Source of the DNA: Abyssisolibacter fermentans
GTDB taxonomy: Bacteria > Bacillota > Clostridia > Tissierellales > MCWD3
NCBI RefSeq assembly: GCF_001559865.1
Contig: NZ_LOHE01000101.1
Span: 1-64,000 of the forward strand
DNA: 64,000 bases
Reading direction: 5' to 3'
Numbering within the stretch: the first letter of the stretch is position 1; each line of letters starts with the position of its first letter. Shown here one piece after another: positions 37,077 through 46,315 of the stretch. The translations under genes were made by a program, and so were the position numbers. A model generated the notes under the pieces. The model ran no database searches. It was given only the letters and a program-made list of their open reading frames with translations, and was not told the DNA's origin.

Positions 37077-38507
37077 ATGAATATTGATTATTCAAGAGTG
37101 GCTGATAGGTTGAAAAAACTTATTAACAGAAAAACTTGTTTGAAGCTCTCAATTTTTTTAATGATTGGAATACTGTGTGGTACTACGATTAGAGTACTGA
37201 ATGATAAAAGAGAATATGACACCAGAAAAGAGCTAGAAACAAGAGCATTTAATGTAATCTTTGGGAATAAAGAAATAGGTATAGTAAGGAAACAGGAGAC
37301 TGTAGTTAAATTATTAGAAGATATTCAAGATAGTATTAATAAAGACTATAATTGTGATACAGTTATTAAACAAAAATTAGAGTTTAAAAATACACACGTT
37401 GAAAGTAACGAATTAACATCAGTATCTAAATTAAAAAAATCGATACTGTCGACACTATCTTTTAATGTACATGCTTATGCGATAAAAGTTAATGGAAATA
37501 ATATCGGTTTGCTAAAAACAAAGGAAGAAGCAAATAATATACTAAATAATATAAAAGAGCCATATATAGAAAGAATAGAAGCTGAAAATGGAAAACTAGA
37601 AGAAATAAACTTATTAGAAAAGATTGAGATTGTAGAACAAGAGCAACCATTAGCAAATATAATTGACTATGAAGAGCTTTTAAATTACATAAGAAAAGGA
37701 ACTACTGAGGAAAAAACACATACAGTAAAAGAAGGAGAAAGCTTGTGGAGTATTTCTAAAAAATACAACATATCAGTTTCAGACTTAGAAAAAGCAAATC
37801 CTCAATTTGTTAATGGATACCTGCATATAGATGATAAATTAAGCCTAATAGTACCAAAACCATTCATTACAGTTGTAACTAAAGAACAGAAGACATTTTT
37901 AGAAAAAATAGGCTTTGAAACAGAATATGAAGAAACTTCTAGTTTATATAAGGATGAAACGCGTGTAAAAAGACGGGGTATATATGGTGAAAAAGAAGTA
38001 GTTGCACTAGTAGAAAAACAAAATGGTGTAGAAATGGGAAAAGATGTTATAAGCGAAACTATTACAGCTAATCCGAAACCACAATTAGTAGTTAGAGGAA
38101 CTAAGGAAATACCGCCGTTAAAAGGTACTGGAATTTTTAAAAGACCAACAAGTGGAAGATTGACTTCTAGATATGGTCCAAGATGGGGTTCGTTTCATAA
38201 GGGTATAGACTTAGCTTCAAGGACAGGCACGCCTATTAAAGCGGCAGATGGAGGAGTTGTTACATTTGCAGGCTATAAAGGAACTTATGGGTATATGGTT
38301 GAAATAAGCCATGGTGGAGGCTATAAAACTAGGTATGCGCATTGTAGCAAAATTTATGTTAAAAAGGGAGATAAAGTATACAAAGATAAGACCATTGCAG
38401 CCGTAGGGAATACAGGTAGAAGTACGGGACCTCATGTTCATTTTGAAGTCTTAAAATATGATAAAAATCAAGATCCGTTAAAGTATATTAATAAAAAATA
38501 TAGATAA
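37077..38507 (+). CDS. Cell-wall M23 peptidase with LysM and G5 domains
   Basis: A 476-residue envelope protein. A cytoplasmic N-terminus and membrane anchor (about 22-42) precede an extracellular part with LysM (about 218-262; HTVKEGESLWSISKKYNISV), a G5 domain (about 263-350) and a C-terminal M23 endopeptidase (about 365-470). The M23 zinc ligands are HKGIDLAS and GPHVHFE. It should cut peptidoglycan peptide bridges. The adjacent gene encodes a shorter paralogue with nearly the same catalytic domain. Confidence 0.92.
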   Translation: MNIDYSRVADRLKKLINRKTCLKLSIFLMIGILCGTTIRVLNDKREYDTRKELETRAFNVIFGNKEIGIVRKQETVVKLLEDIQDSINKDYNCDTVIKQKLEFKNTHVESNELTSVSKLKKSILSTLSFNVHAYAIKVNGNNIGLLKTKEEANNILNNIKEPYIERIEAENGKLEEINLLEKIEIVEQEQPLANIIDYEELLNYIRKGTTEEKTHTVKEGESLWSISKKYNISVSDLEKANPQFVNGYLHIDDKLSLIVPKPFITVVTKEQKTFLEKIGFETEYEETSSLYKDETRVKRRGIYGEKEVVALVEKQNGVEMGKDVISETITANPKPQLVVRGTKEIPPLKGTGIFKRPTSGRLTSRYGPRWGSFHKGIDLASRTGTPIKAADGGVVTFAGYKGTYGYMVEISHGGGYKTRYAHCSKIYVKKGDKVYKDKTIAAVGNTGRSTGPHVHFEVLKYDKNQDPLKYINKKYR

Positions 38508-38537
38508 AAATCTAGGATTTAAATCCTAGATTTTTTT
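38506..38537 (+). terminator. Terminator of the LysM/G5/M23 gene
   Basis: AAAAATCTAGGATTT pairs with AAATCCTAGATTTTT as a continuous palindrome starting in the stop codon. A T run follows. Confidence 0.8.
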
Positions 38538-38615
38538 ATGAGCAGAAAATTCAAATCTTTAATTTCTATTTCTTATAAATCCCTTACTCTCAGAAGATGA
38601 AGTGAATATGAGTTT
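38537..38615. repeat. Dispersed intergenic repeat, module B (plus orientation)
   Basis: ATGAGCAGAAAATTCAAATC, CCCTTACTCTCAGAAGATGA and AGTGAATATGAGTTTTAT align with 54505-54590 (ATGAGTAGAGAACAG, TTACTCCTAGCAATGA, AGTGAGTAGGAGTTTCAT). The remaining 38616-38824 is A+T-rich with no other visible feature. Confidence 0.6.
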
Positions 38616-38824
38616 TATAATTAAAATAATTATCTTTACTATATAATGATTTGCAATAACTAAAAATGTTTTTAGTAATAATATGGAGCTATATTTAATA
38701 CATATAAAAAGATAGTATAGTAAATAAGATAAAGCAATTAAATTAAATATTTTTACAATATACGCATAAAATATACCAAGATGAGTAATATTATAATTTA
38801 AATATATTATTTGGGAGAATTAAA

Positions 38825-39496
38825 ATGAAAATAATAAATTTCAAATGGTTATTATCAGAGTTAATAGTTATTTTTATTATAGTAACTACTGTGTTGTCCT
38901 TTAAATATATAAAAGAAAAGCATGTACCATTGAGCATTATAACAAATGTATATGATATAAAAGCAGACAATATGTTAGAAACATCACGATTTGATAAAAA
39001 AAATATTTGTACAAAAGAAGAAATAAATGATTTGTTAATAGAAGAAATTTTAATGCAAAAGAAAATTAAGGAACTAATACAGGAACAAAAAGAAATAAAA
39101 AATATTGAAGTATTATTAGAAAAAAACGAGGAAAAGTTTATAATACCAACTAATGGACAACTTACTTCCAGGTATGGTCCAAGGCAAGGATCTTTTCATA
39201 CAGGTATAGACTTAGCTTCTAGGGTAGGAACTCCAATTAAAGCTTCAGCTACTGGAATAGTTGTATTTGCTGGATATAAAGGAAGTTATGGCTATATGGT
39301 TGAAATATGCCATAGTGATGGTTATAATACTAGATATGCACATTGCAGCAAACTTTATGTTAAAGTTGGTGAAAAGGTTTATAAAAATAAAAAAATAGGA
39401 GCTGTTGGGAATACTGGTAGAAGTACAGGACCACATGTTCATTTTGAAATATTAAAGTATGGAAAACATCAAAATCCATTGCAATATATTGAATAG
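38825..39496 (+). CDS. Short M23 peptidase, paralogue of the preceding gene
   Basis: A 223-residue M23 peptidase with an N-terminal membrane anchor (about 8-28), a charged coiled linker (about 60-105) and the M23 domain (about 110-220) with HTGIDLAS and GPHVHFE zinc ligands. Its catalytic domain is almost identical in pattern to that of the preceding protein (RYGPRxGSFHxGIDLASR), but LysM and G5 are missing. It likely arose by tandem duplication. Confidence 0.9.
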   Translation: MKIINFKWLLSELIVIFIIVTTVLSFKYIKEKHVPLSIITNVYDIKADNMLETSRFDKKNICTKEEINDLLIEEILMQKKIKELIQEQKEIKNIEVLLEKNEEKFIIPTNGQLTSRYGPRQGSFHTGIDLASRVGTPIKASATGIVVFAGYKGSYGYMVEICHSDGYNTRYAHCSKLYVKVGEKVYKNKKIGAVGNTGRSTGPHVHFEILKYGKHQNPLQYIE

Positions 39497-39582
39497 AACT
39501 AAATAAGGGTGGCTTAAATTAAGAATTTTTTCGTTATTGAAAGATTTTACGATTAATAACGTACAAAAAGTATGCTCATATC

Positions 39583-39624
39583 AGTAAACAAATAACCAAA
39601 TTTTAATTTGGTTATTTGTTTACT
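39583..39624. terminator. Perfect 20-bp palindromic hairpin between convergent genes
   Basis: AGTAAACAAATAACCAAATT pairs exactly with AATTTGGTTATTTGTTTACT across two bases. A second hairpin, AGTACCTTTTT/AAAAAGGTACT, lies at 39715-39738. Together they can end transcription from the M23 gene and from the convergent subtilase gene. Confidence 0.6.
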
Positions 39625-39775
39625 CAGAGTAAGAGTGAGAGTGAGTTTACAAGTTAAAAAGATATTTATTCATATTAAAATACCCAAAAAGATTTATTCA
39701 AAATATATAGAGATAGTACCTTTTTGAAAAAAGGTACTCTTACTCGATTATTATTAAATTTGTAGCTAGCTGTGG

Positions 39776-41077
39776 TTAATAATATCTATTACAACAGCAA
39801 CAACTTAATATTAGGAATAGTAAAATAACTATTAGTGTTATTTCTATTACAATTTTATCGTCTTTTCTAGAATATGAATAATCAATGTCCGGAACAGTTG
39901 ACGAATCTTTATTAAATAGATTCTTTAAGTTTATTAACCCAGTTCCTTGATTATTCCGTGAATCTTTTAATGATATACATGAGTATTTTAACATATTTTT
40001 AACCTTCTGAGGAGATAAATGGCCTTCCTTTTGATATAGTAAGGCACATGCTCCAGCAACAGATGGTGAAGCCATAGATGTACCACTTAGAGATACATAA
40101 GAGGAAGTGTTTTTACTAGATAATGACGATATATCAACACCAGGAGCTACAACATCAGGTTTATTTAAGCCATCATTTGTTGGACCTCTACTGGAAAATG
40201 AAGCAATAAAATCATCATTAATTTCTTTAGTCTTATTATCATCTACAGCACCAACACTTATTACTGATGGAGTATTAGCGGGGGATAATATAGTTTTTTT
40301 TGAAGGACCACTGTTGCCAGCTGCTACTACAACAGTTATTCCAGCTCTAACCGCTTGAGCGGCAGCTAAGGATAGAGGATCTTTTTTATATGAGTTGTTA
40401 GTAGGTGTTCCTAACGAAAGATTTAAGACTTTTGTATTATATACATTTTTTGTATCAATGACATATTGTATTGAACTTAAGATATCTGATGTAGTTCCGC
40501 TTCCATTTTCATCAAGTGCTTTTATACCAAGTATATTTGCTTTATGAGCAATACCTGCGTATCTCCCTCTTGAAGAATAGCCGTTACCAGCTATAATACC
40601 AGCAACATGAGTACCATGACCATTGTCGTCATATGGTTTTGTTTTATTGTTTATATAATCTTTAAAACCAACAATCCTATTTTGGGGTTTAACAAGGTCC
40701 ATATGAGGTGAAACTCCTGTATCTATTACGGCAACAGTGATACCTTCTCCGGTATAACCTAAATTATGAGCATATTGGCTATCTACAGATGCTCTAGCAA
40801 TATCCATAAGTGCAAAAACTTTAGCATCATAATATATATACTCTATATTAGGATTTTTTGATAAATTTTCAATAGTATCTAAATTCATACTACAAGCTAT
40901 TGAATTAACAATAGGAAGACTATGTTTTATCTTACCAGACATGTTTAGTATCATATTGCTAACACTGTTAAGGTCATTATCTTTAAATCTAATAATTACA
41001 GGTAGTTTCCCTTTTGATTTAGATTTAATTTTTGTACTTACTACTGAGTCCAACTTAGATGGTCTATTTTTGAACAT
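39776..41077 (-). CDS. Subtilisin-family serine peptidase with C-terminal membrane segment
   Basis: A 433-residue S8 peptidase. An inhibitor-I9-like N-terminal region (about 25-90) precedes the catalytic domain with Asp in VIDTGVSPHMDL, His in NGHGTHVAGII and Ser in GTSMASPSVAGA. No N-terminal signal peptide is visible, yet the C-terminus has a strongly hydrophobic segment ending SCCCCNRYY. It may be a tail-anchored membrane protein. The start at 41077 is chosen because AGGAAGGTG precedes it; a longer frame to 41122 lacks a site. Confidence 0.88.
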   Translation of the reverse strand: MFKNRPSKLDSVVSTKIKSKSKGKLPVIIRFKDNDLNSVSNMILNMSGKIKHSLPIVNSIACSMNLDTIENLSKNPNIEYIYYDAKVFALMDIARASVDSQYAHNLGYTGEGITVAVIDTGVSPHMDLVKPQNRIVGFKDYINNKTKPYDDNGHGTHVAGIIAGNGYSSRGRYAGIAHKANILGIKALDENGSGTTSDILSSIQYVIDTKNVYNTKVLNLSLGTPTNNSYKKDPLSLAAAQAVRAGITVVVAAGNSGPSKKTILSPANTPSVISVGAVDDNKTKEINDDFIASFSSRGPTNDGLNKPDVVAPGVDISSLSSKNTSSYVSLSGTSMASPSVAGACALLYQKEGHLSPQKVKNMLKYSCISLKDSRNNQGTGLINLKNLFNKDSSTVPDIDYSYSRKDDKIVIEITLIVILLFLILSCCCCNRYY

Positions 41078-41456
41078 ATAAATCACCTTCCTATGATTTA
41101 ATTTATGCATAAGAAAGTACATATGTTATTAAAATCTACATATATGTAGTTAATTTATTTGCAAAATTGTGGGAAAATCAAAATATATATTTTGTTATTG
41201 AATTAAGCGGCTAAAAAATTAGTATAGTAACTATTCTACCTTGTGTCATTTCTAGATAAAGTGTGTTGATTTATTTTTTGATTATAAATTGTTATAATAA
41301 TAGTAGACTATACTTTTTAGTTAATAAAGATGTATAATGATATTAAAAATAATATTCTATTAATGTAAACATGTAATTAAATACTACATATAAGCAATGA
41401 AAACTTTTGTTAAAAGATTTAAATTAAGTTAACATCTAAAGAATAGGGGTGAAATT

Positions 41457-42926
41457 ATGGACAATAAGGAAGCTTTAAAAGCATTAGAACCAAAAGAGGT
41501 TTTCAATTACTTCTATGAAATATCAAATATACCGAGGGGATCAGGAAACGAAAAACAAATCAGTGATTACTTAATGAAATTTGCAGAAAAACATAATCTA
41601 GAAGCTAGACAAGATAAAGCTTTGAACGTAGTAATAAAAAAAGATGGAACTAAGGGGTATAAACATTTACCTGCTGTTATTTTGCAAGGACATATGGATA
41701 TGGTATGTGAAAAAAACGAATCATATATTCATGATTTCTTAAGAGATCCAATTAAATTAAAGCTAGAGGGTGAATATCTAACAGCAGAAGGAACAACACT
41801 AGGGGCAGATAATGGCATAGCAGTGGCATATTGTTTAGCTATATTAGCTGCAAAAGATATTCCACATCCACCATTGGAAGTAATAATAACTTCTGAGGAA
41901 GAAATTGGATTAAAGGGTGCGGCTAAATTAAAAACGTTTGATATTGAAGGAAAGTATTTAATAAATATTGATGCTGAGGATGAAGGTGTATTTTTTTCAA
42001 GTTGTGCAGGAGGAGCAAGAACTATAATAGATTTACCAATACATTGGGAAATAGAGCCTGAAGAATACGATAAATATTCTTTAATGATTACAGGATTAAA
42101 AGGTGGACACTCAGGAGGCGAAATAAACAAAAATAGAGGTAATTCTAATAAATTAATAGGACGTATTTTAAATCAGTTAAAGAAAACATGTGATATTAAA
42201 TTAGCATATATAAGTGGTGGATTAAAAGAAAATGCAATACCTAGAGAAGCAAAGGCTAAATTGTTAGTAAACAAAAAAAATAATATATTGTTTAAAAAAC
42301 AAATAGATCAGATATCAACTGCTATAAAAAATGAATTGGCTTTGTCAGATCCGAACTTTAACATAGACGTAGAAATATCAAATGATAGTGAAAAAAGAAT
42401 GTTTTCGGATGAAACAACAGACAATGTTATTAGTATATTGATGAATATTCCTTATGGAGTACAGACTATGAGTATGGATATAGAAGGATTAGTTGAAAGC
42501 TCAACAAATATTGGTGTAGTACAGGTTGATAAAGATTCAATAAAATTTAAAAGTGCTACTAGAAGTTCAGTAGGAAGTTTAAAACAGTATATATTAGAGC
42601 AAATAGAAACATTAGCTAAAAGTAATAATGCTAAATTTGAGCTTGTATCTTCATATCCAGAGTGGAAATATAATAGGCATTCAAAGCTTAGGGAGTTATT
42701 TATAAAAGTATATAAAGAAGAATATAATAAAAAACCTGAAATAGCAGCAATACATGCAGGTTTAGAATGTGGATTACTAAGTGAAAAGTTAGAAAATGTA
42801 GATATGATTGCTATAGGACCAAATATGCATGACGTACATACTCCAGATGAAAGATTAAATATCAAGTCAACAAAAAGGACATGGGAATTTATATTACAGA
42901 TTTTAAAGGAAATAAAACAAATATAA
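41457..42926 (+). CDS. pepD: Aminoacyl-histidine dipeptidase (PepD, M20 family)
   Basis: A 489-residue M20C peptidase. Zinc-site motifs are LQGHMDMVCE, TLGADNGIAVAY and TSEEEIGLKGA, with a C-terminal His in AIGPNMHDVHTPDE. Residue order and length match PepD cytosol dipeptidases. It splits dipeptides in the cytoplasm. It is a single gene preceded by AGGGGTGA; the 379-base upstream gap is A+T-rich, with only a TATAAT at 41293-41298. Confidence 0.95.
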   Translation: MDNKEALKALEPKEVFNYFYEISNIPRGSGNEKQISDYLMKFAEKHNLEARQDKALNVVIKKDGTKGYKHLPAVILQGHMDMVCEKNESYIHDFLRDPIKLKLEGEYLTAEGTTLGADNGIAVAYCLAILAAKDIPHPPLEVIITSEEEIGLKGAAKLKTFDIEGKYLINIDAEDEGVFFSSCAGGARTIIDLPIHWEIEPEEYDKYSLMITGLKGGHSGGEINKNRGNSNKLIGRILNQLKKTCDIKLAYISGGLKENAIPREAKAKLLVNKKNNILFKKQIDQISTAIKNELALSDPNFNIDVEISNDSEKRMFSDETTDNVISILMNIPYGVQTMSMDIEGLVESSTNIGVVQVDKDSIKFKSATRSSVGSLKQYILEQIETLAKSNNAKFELVSSYPEWKYNRHSKLRELFIKVYKEEYNKKPEIAAIHAGLECGLLSEKLENVDMIAIGPNMHDVHTPDERLNIKSTKRTWEFILQILKEIKQI

Positions 42927-42928
42927 TT

Positions 42929-42977
42929 TTTAACCCTAAATAGTATTTAATTTTTTATATAATAATTTGGGTTTAAT
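42929..42977. repeat. Short module-A-type inverted repeat after pepD
   Basis: TTTAACCCTAAATAGTAT and ATAATAATTTGGGTTTAA are imperfect inverted ends like those of module A, 49 bases in all. It may act as the pepD terminator. The remaining gap to 43181 has a second A+T-rich inverted repeat around CATCTATTATAAA/CTATAATAGGTG (43012-43066). Confidence 0.45.
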
Positions 42978-43181
42978 TAGATAGTAAAAAAGTGCTTAGT
43001 TAAAAAATCAAAACATCTATTATAAATTTGGTTTTGTGTTGATATACATAAATCTATAATAGGTGTTTTTGTATTTTTGAAATTAATTATTCCCAGTGAA
43101 CATATTATTATAGAAAAGTATGTATATTTCATAAACTTTCCAAATATATTTACATAAATGGACGAATTTAGGGTGATTCAA

Positions 43182-44276
43182 ATGAGTAACTATTTAAGAA
43201 AAAAAAAGGTTTCAGTGTTTATTCCAGCTCATAATGAACAAGAAATAATAAGTAAAACTTTGATGAGCATCTTTTCTCAAACAGTAAAGCCCAATAAAGT
43301 TGTTATTATATGTGATAACTGTACTGATAATACAATACCTATTATTAATGAATTCAAAAAAACTACCAAAGAAAACGTTATGATATTTGAGACAAAAAAT
43401 AATACTGGAAGAAAAGCTGGCGCATTAAATCAAGCTTTTGATAAATTAAAATTAAAGGATTACGTTCTAGTCATGGATGCAGATACTTTACTTGATAAAA
43501 ATGCATTAAAATTTGGAATTAAAATGCTTTCAAAAGACAAAAGATTAGCTGCTGTATGCTCTAGAGCAGGAATAATACCATATGATGGGAAATCGTTCTG
43601 GAAAAAAATACTTTGGACAATACAACATATTGAATATGGTCAATTTGATAGTCATAGAGTTGAAACTAAAGGAAAGATAAAAGTTGCTCATGGTATGGCA
43701 ACATTATTTAGAGTTGATGCATTAAAATCTGTTCCTATTTATAGAAAAAAAGCACTAAATATTAATAGTCGTATTTATTTAGAAAATAGCCTAGTAGAAG
43801 ATTATGAAATGACTTTGTGTCTAAAACATAATTGGAGAGTAGCAACCTGTATGAGTATGTTTGCGTGGACAGATGTTCCATTGAGCATTAAAGAATTATG
43901 GATACAAAGATTGCGTTGGCTTCGAGGTGGAGTAGATGCTTTAAGAGTTCATTATTGGAATAGAGTTACAGTTTGTGAAATATTAAACCACTGGTTATTT
44001 ATTTTTTTAATGACGCTTAGAATAGTTGCGTTAGTATTTCTAGTTTATTACTTATTCATCTATGGATTTCAAGGGATTAAACCAGCTATATTAATAGTAC
44101 TTTTATTAGCTTATTTAGATTCAGTTTATAGATTAAAGTACGTTCAAGATAAAACACTAATTGATTATATTATAAAGCTTCTAATAATACCAGAAATAAT
44201 CTATGGATGGTTTCAAGCAATAATATTGGTTTTCAGTTATGTATTAAGTTTTTGCAATATAAAGCAAAGGTGGTGA
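43182..44276 (+). CDS. Family 2 glycosyltransferase, membrane type
   Basis: A 364-residue processive-type glycosyltransferase. The N-terminal GT-A domain has VSVFIPAHNEQEIISKTL, the DXD-type DADTLLD, an EDYEMTL segment and the IQRLRWLRGG (QxxRW) motif. About three C-terminal membrane segments (about 280-360) follow. It likely builds or exports a surface polysaccharide. ATG at 43182 follows AGGGTG; an upstream ATG at 43158 lacks a site. A sortase gene starts five bases after the stop, so the two form a pair. Confidence 0.9.
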   Translation: MSNYLRKKKVSVFIPAHNEQEIISKTLMSIFSQTVKPNKVVIICDNCTDNTIPIINEFKKTTKENVMIFETKNNTGRKAGALNQAFDKLKLKDYVLVMDADTLLDKNALKFGIKMLSKDKRLAAVCSRAGIIPYDGKSFWKKILWTIQHIEYGQFDSHRVETKGKIKVAHGMATLFRVDALKSVPIYRKKALNINSRIYLENSLVEDYEMTLCLKHNWRVATCMSMFAWTDVPLSIKELWIQRLRWLRGGVDALRVHYWNRVTVCEILNHWLFIFLMTLRIVALVFLVYYLFIYGFQGIKPAILIVLLLAYLDSVYRLKYVQDKTLIDYIIKLLIIPEIIYGWFQAIILVFSYVLSFCNIKQRW

Positions 44277-44281
44277 ATTCA

Positions 44282-45097
44282 ATGTATGGACCTGACATTC
44301 CAAAAACAGGAGTCCCATTTTTAATGCTCGGAGTACATTCTTTTTATAAAGTAACTCTCCTAATGCTGTTAGTTGTAACACTATCAATAATAATATATAG
44401 ATTTCTTCGATTATTAGTAAAGGAAGGAAAAATAAAAAAAATATCCATATTTATAATAACATTTTTATTAATGTTACTTTTATTTGTATTAATTAAATAT
44501 GAAAATGAGGCTCAAATAAATAACAAAATTGAGCGGTCAGAAGATATTTTAATAGAATATAAAAATACATTGAATAATATTCAAAATCATAAAAACTTAA
44601 TTAAAGAAGATATCTCTAATCAACATACATCTATAGAGAATGCCCAATTAACTGAAAAAAAGATTTATCCTAAAACAGGGGAAGTTATAGGAGTAATAAA
44701 TATAGATCAAATTTCATTAGAATTACCAATAATAGAAGATTCAAATGATAAGAATCTCTGGCTAGGAGCAAGCCATATAAGAGGGACGCCACTTTATTGG
44801 GAAAAAGGAAACTCTTTTTTGGCAGCTCATAGGCTAAGAACATATGGTAAACTGTTTAATAGGCTTCACGAACTTAATATTGGTGATGAAGTTACAGTTT
44901 CTAACCCTAATGATGATTTTACTTATGTAGTTTATGATATAGAGGTGATTTCTCCTGATAATAAAAAATGTTTTACAAAAAATAAAGGAGAATACAATCT
45001 ATCATTAGTAACATGCACAAAGAATGGAAAAGAAAGGTTAGTGGTCTACTGTCGAAGAATTAGAAAGCAAATTAAATCAAATAGAGCTTCCTTATAG
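44282..45097 (+). CDS. Sortase (class D-like) with an N-terminal sorting-signal-like sequence
   Basis: A 271-residue sortase. Two N-terminal hydrophobic segments (about 20-45 and 53-73) precede the sortase beta-barrel with catalytic His in FLAAHRL, Cys in LSLVTCTK and Arg in YCRRI. The extreme N-terminus reads PDIPKTGVPF, then a hydrophobic segment and basic residues, which looks like an LPxTG-type cell-wall sorting signal in an unexpected place. The start at 44282 follows AAAGGTGG. It should anchor surface proteins and is coupled to a glycosyltransferase gene. Confidence 0.88.
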   Translation: MYGPDIPKTGVPFLMLGVHSFYKVTLLMLLVVTLSIIIYRFLRLLVKEGKIKKISIFIITFLLMLLLFVLIKYENEAQINNKIERSEDILIEYKNTLNNIQNHKNLIKEDISNQHTSIENAQLTEKKIYPKTGEVIGVINIDQISLELPIIEDSNDKNLWLGASHIRGTPLYWEKGNSFLAAHRLRTYGKLFNRLHELNIGDEVTVSNPNDDFTYVVYDIEVISPDNKKCFTKNKGEYNLSLVTCTKNGKERLVVYCRRIRKQIKSNRASL

Positions 45098-45109
45098 AAA
45101 TCAAGTTTT

Positions 45110-45148
45110 AAAAGATAGTACCTTAGATAGCAAGGTATTATCTTTTAG
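45110..45148 (+). terminator. Hairpin terminator after the sortase gene
   Basis: AAAAGATAGTACCTT (45110-45124) pairs with AAGGTATTATCTTTT (45132-45146) with one mismatch. Confidence 0.6.
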
Positions 45149-45327
45149 TATTTAAAAAGAAAAATTACTTTCATTATTTAGTTAGAAAGGTGTTTTTAAA
45201 TTTGATAAAATGTACCTATTTATACAAAGGTTATATTAATAATAAAATATAATAGAGATTATTTAGAAATAGTGGTATAATTTAAACAAAATAAAGATTT
45301 GTATAAGTGTTGAACAGGGAGGCAATT

Positions 45328-46296
45328 ATGAAAAGAAAAGTTGGATTAGTATTACTAATCGTTATTTTAATGTTAGGAAGTACATCTATTGGAGCAAATT
45401 ACAGCCAAGAAATCAAAGCATTGTTAACAAATACAAATGTATTATTAGACTCAAACCCTATGGTTTTATCAAAACAACCTATATCTTATGATGGTACACT
45501 TTACATACCCGTAAATGATATGGCAAAATATATAAATTATGAGGCTGTATGGATAGAACAATCTAATACTGTGTATTTATTTAAAAAAGCTGGTCAAGGA
45601 AGCTTTTTAGATATGAATAATCCAAATACAAATAATACTACAAATGATTTTATAAAAACATTAAACAATAATTATGAATTATATGATGATGGAGCATATG
45701 ATTTAGAGTTTAAATATGAGATTAAAAATTATGAAAATTATGCTAAAGTAAAAGGCTTGGGGCAAAATTTTGACAAAGATACGTCAAAATGGAAAAAAAG
45801 AGATAAGAATGATTTTCAAGATTTCATCGAAAACTTATTAAAAATAGTAGCTAAAGAGTATGAAAAAGACACAAAAATATATATATATGATGATGATAAT
45901 GACGTAGCCGGTGAATATGAATATGATTATAGTTCATCAAAATTTAAGGTGTTAAGTGAGAAGGGAAATTACTCTACAGAAAAAGAAGCTGAAGATTCAT
46001 TAGAAGATTATTATGAGGTATATGAAGGCGATGAGAAAGATTTAGAGTTCAAATATGATGTTGATGAATATTCTTCGTACATAAAAGTTAAGATGGAAGG
46101 TAAAAACTTTGATAAAAACGATGATGGTTGGGAAGATAGAGGGATTAGTGATTTTAAAGATTTTGTAGAAGAATTTGCAGAACAAATATCAGAAAGCTTT
46201 GAAAAAGATGTAAAAATCTATGTTTATGACGAAGACGATGATTTAGTTGTAAAATATAAATATGTTGAAGATGATGAAGAGTTAGAAAATTATTGA
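45328..46296 (+). CDS. Secreted stalk-domain protein with a duplicated acidic C-terminal domain
   Basis: A 322-residue protein with a signal peptide (about 1-23), a copper-amine-oxidase-N-like stalk domain (about 30-87; PISYDGTLYIPVNDMAKYI) and two homologous acidic repeats of about 85 residues (116-200 and 229-311). Each repeat has DLEFKY, a KxxGxNFDK motif, DFxDFxE, and KDxKIYxYD. The repeats have no known catalytic motif; they may bind cations or cell-wall polymers. The start at 45328 follows AGGGAGG. It is a single gene beside the sortase pair, but has no sorting signal itself. Confidence 0.75.
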   Translation: MKRKVGLVLLIVILMLGSTSIGANYSQEIKALLTNTNVLLDSNPMVLSKQPISYDGTLYIPVNDMAKYINYEAVWIEQSNTVYLFKKAGQGSFLDMNNPNTNNTTNDFIKTLNNNYELYDDGAYDLEFKYEIKNYENYAKVKGLGQNFDKDTSKWKKRDKNDFQDFIENLLKIVAKEYEKDTKIYIYDDDNDVAGEYEYDYSSSKFKVLSEKGNYSTEKEAEDSLEDYYEVYEGDEKDLEFKYDVDEYSSYIKVKMEGKNFDKNDDGWEDRGISDFKDFVEEFAEQISESFEKDVKIYVYDEDDDLVVKYKYVEDDEELENY

Positions 46297-46315
46297 TAAT
46301 TAAATAGTAAAAAAT

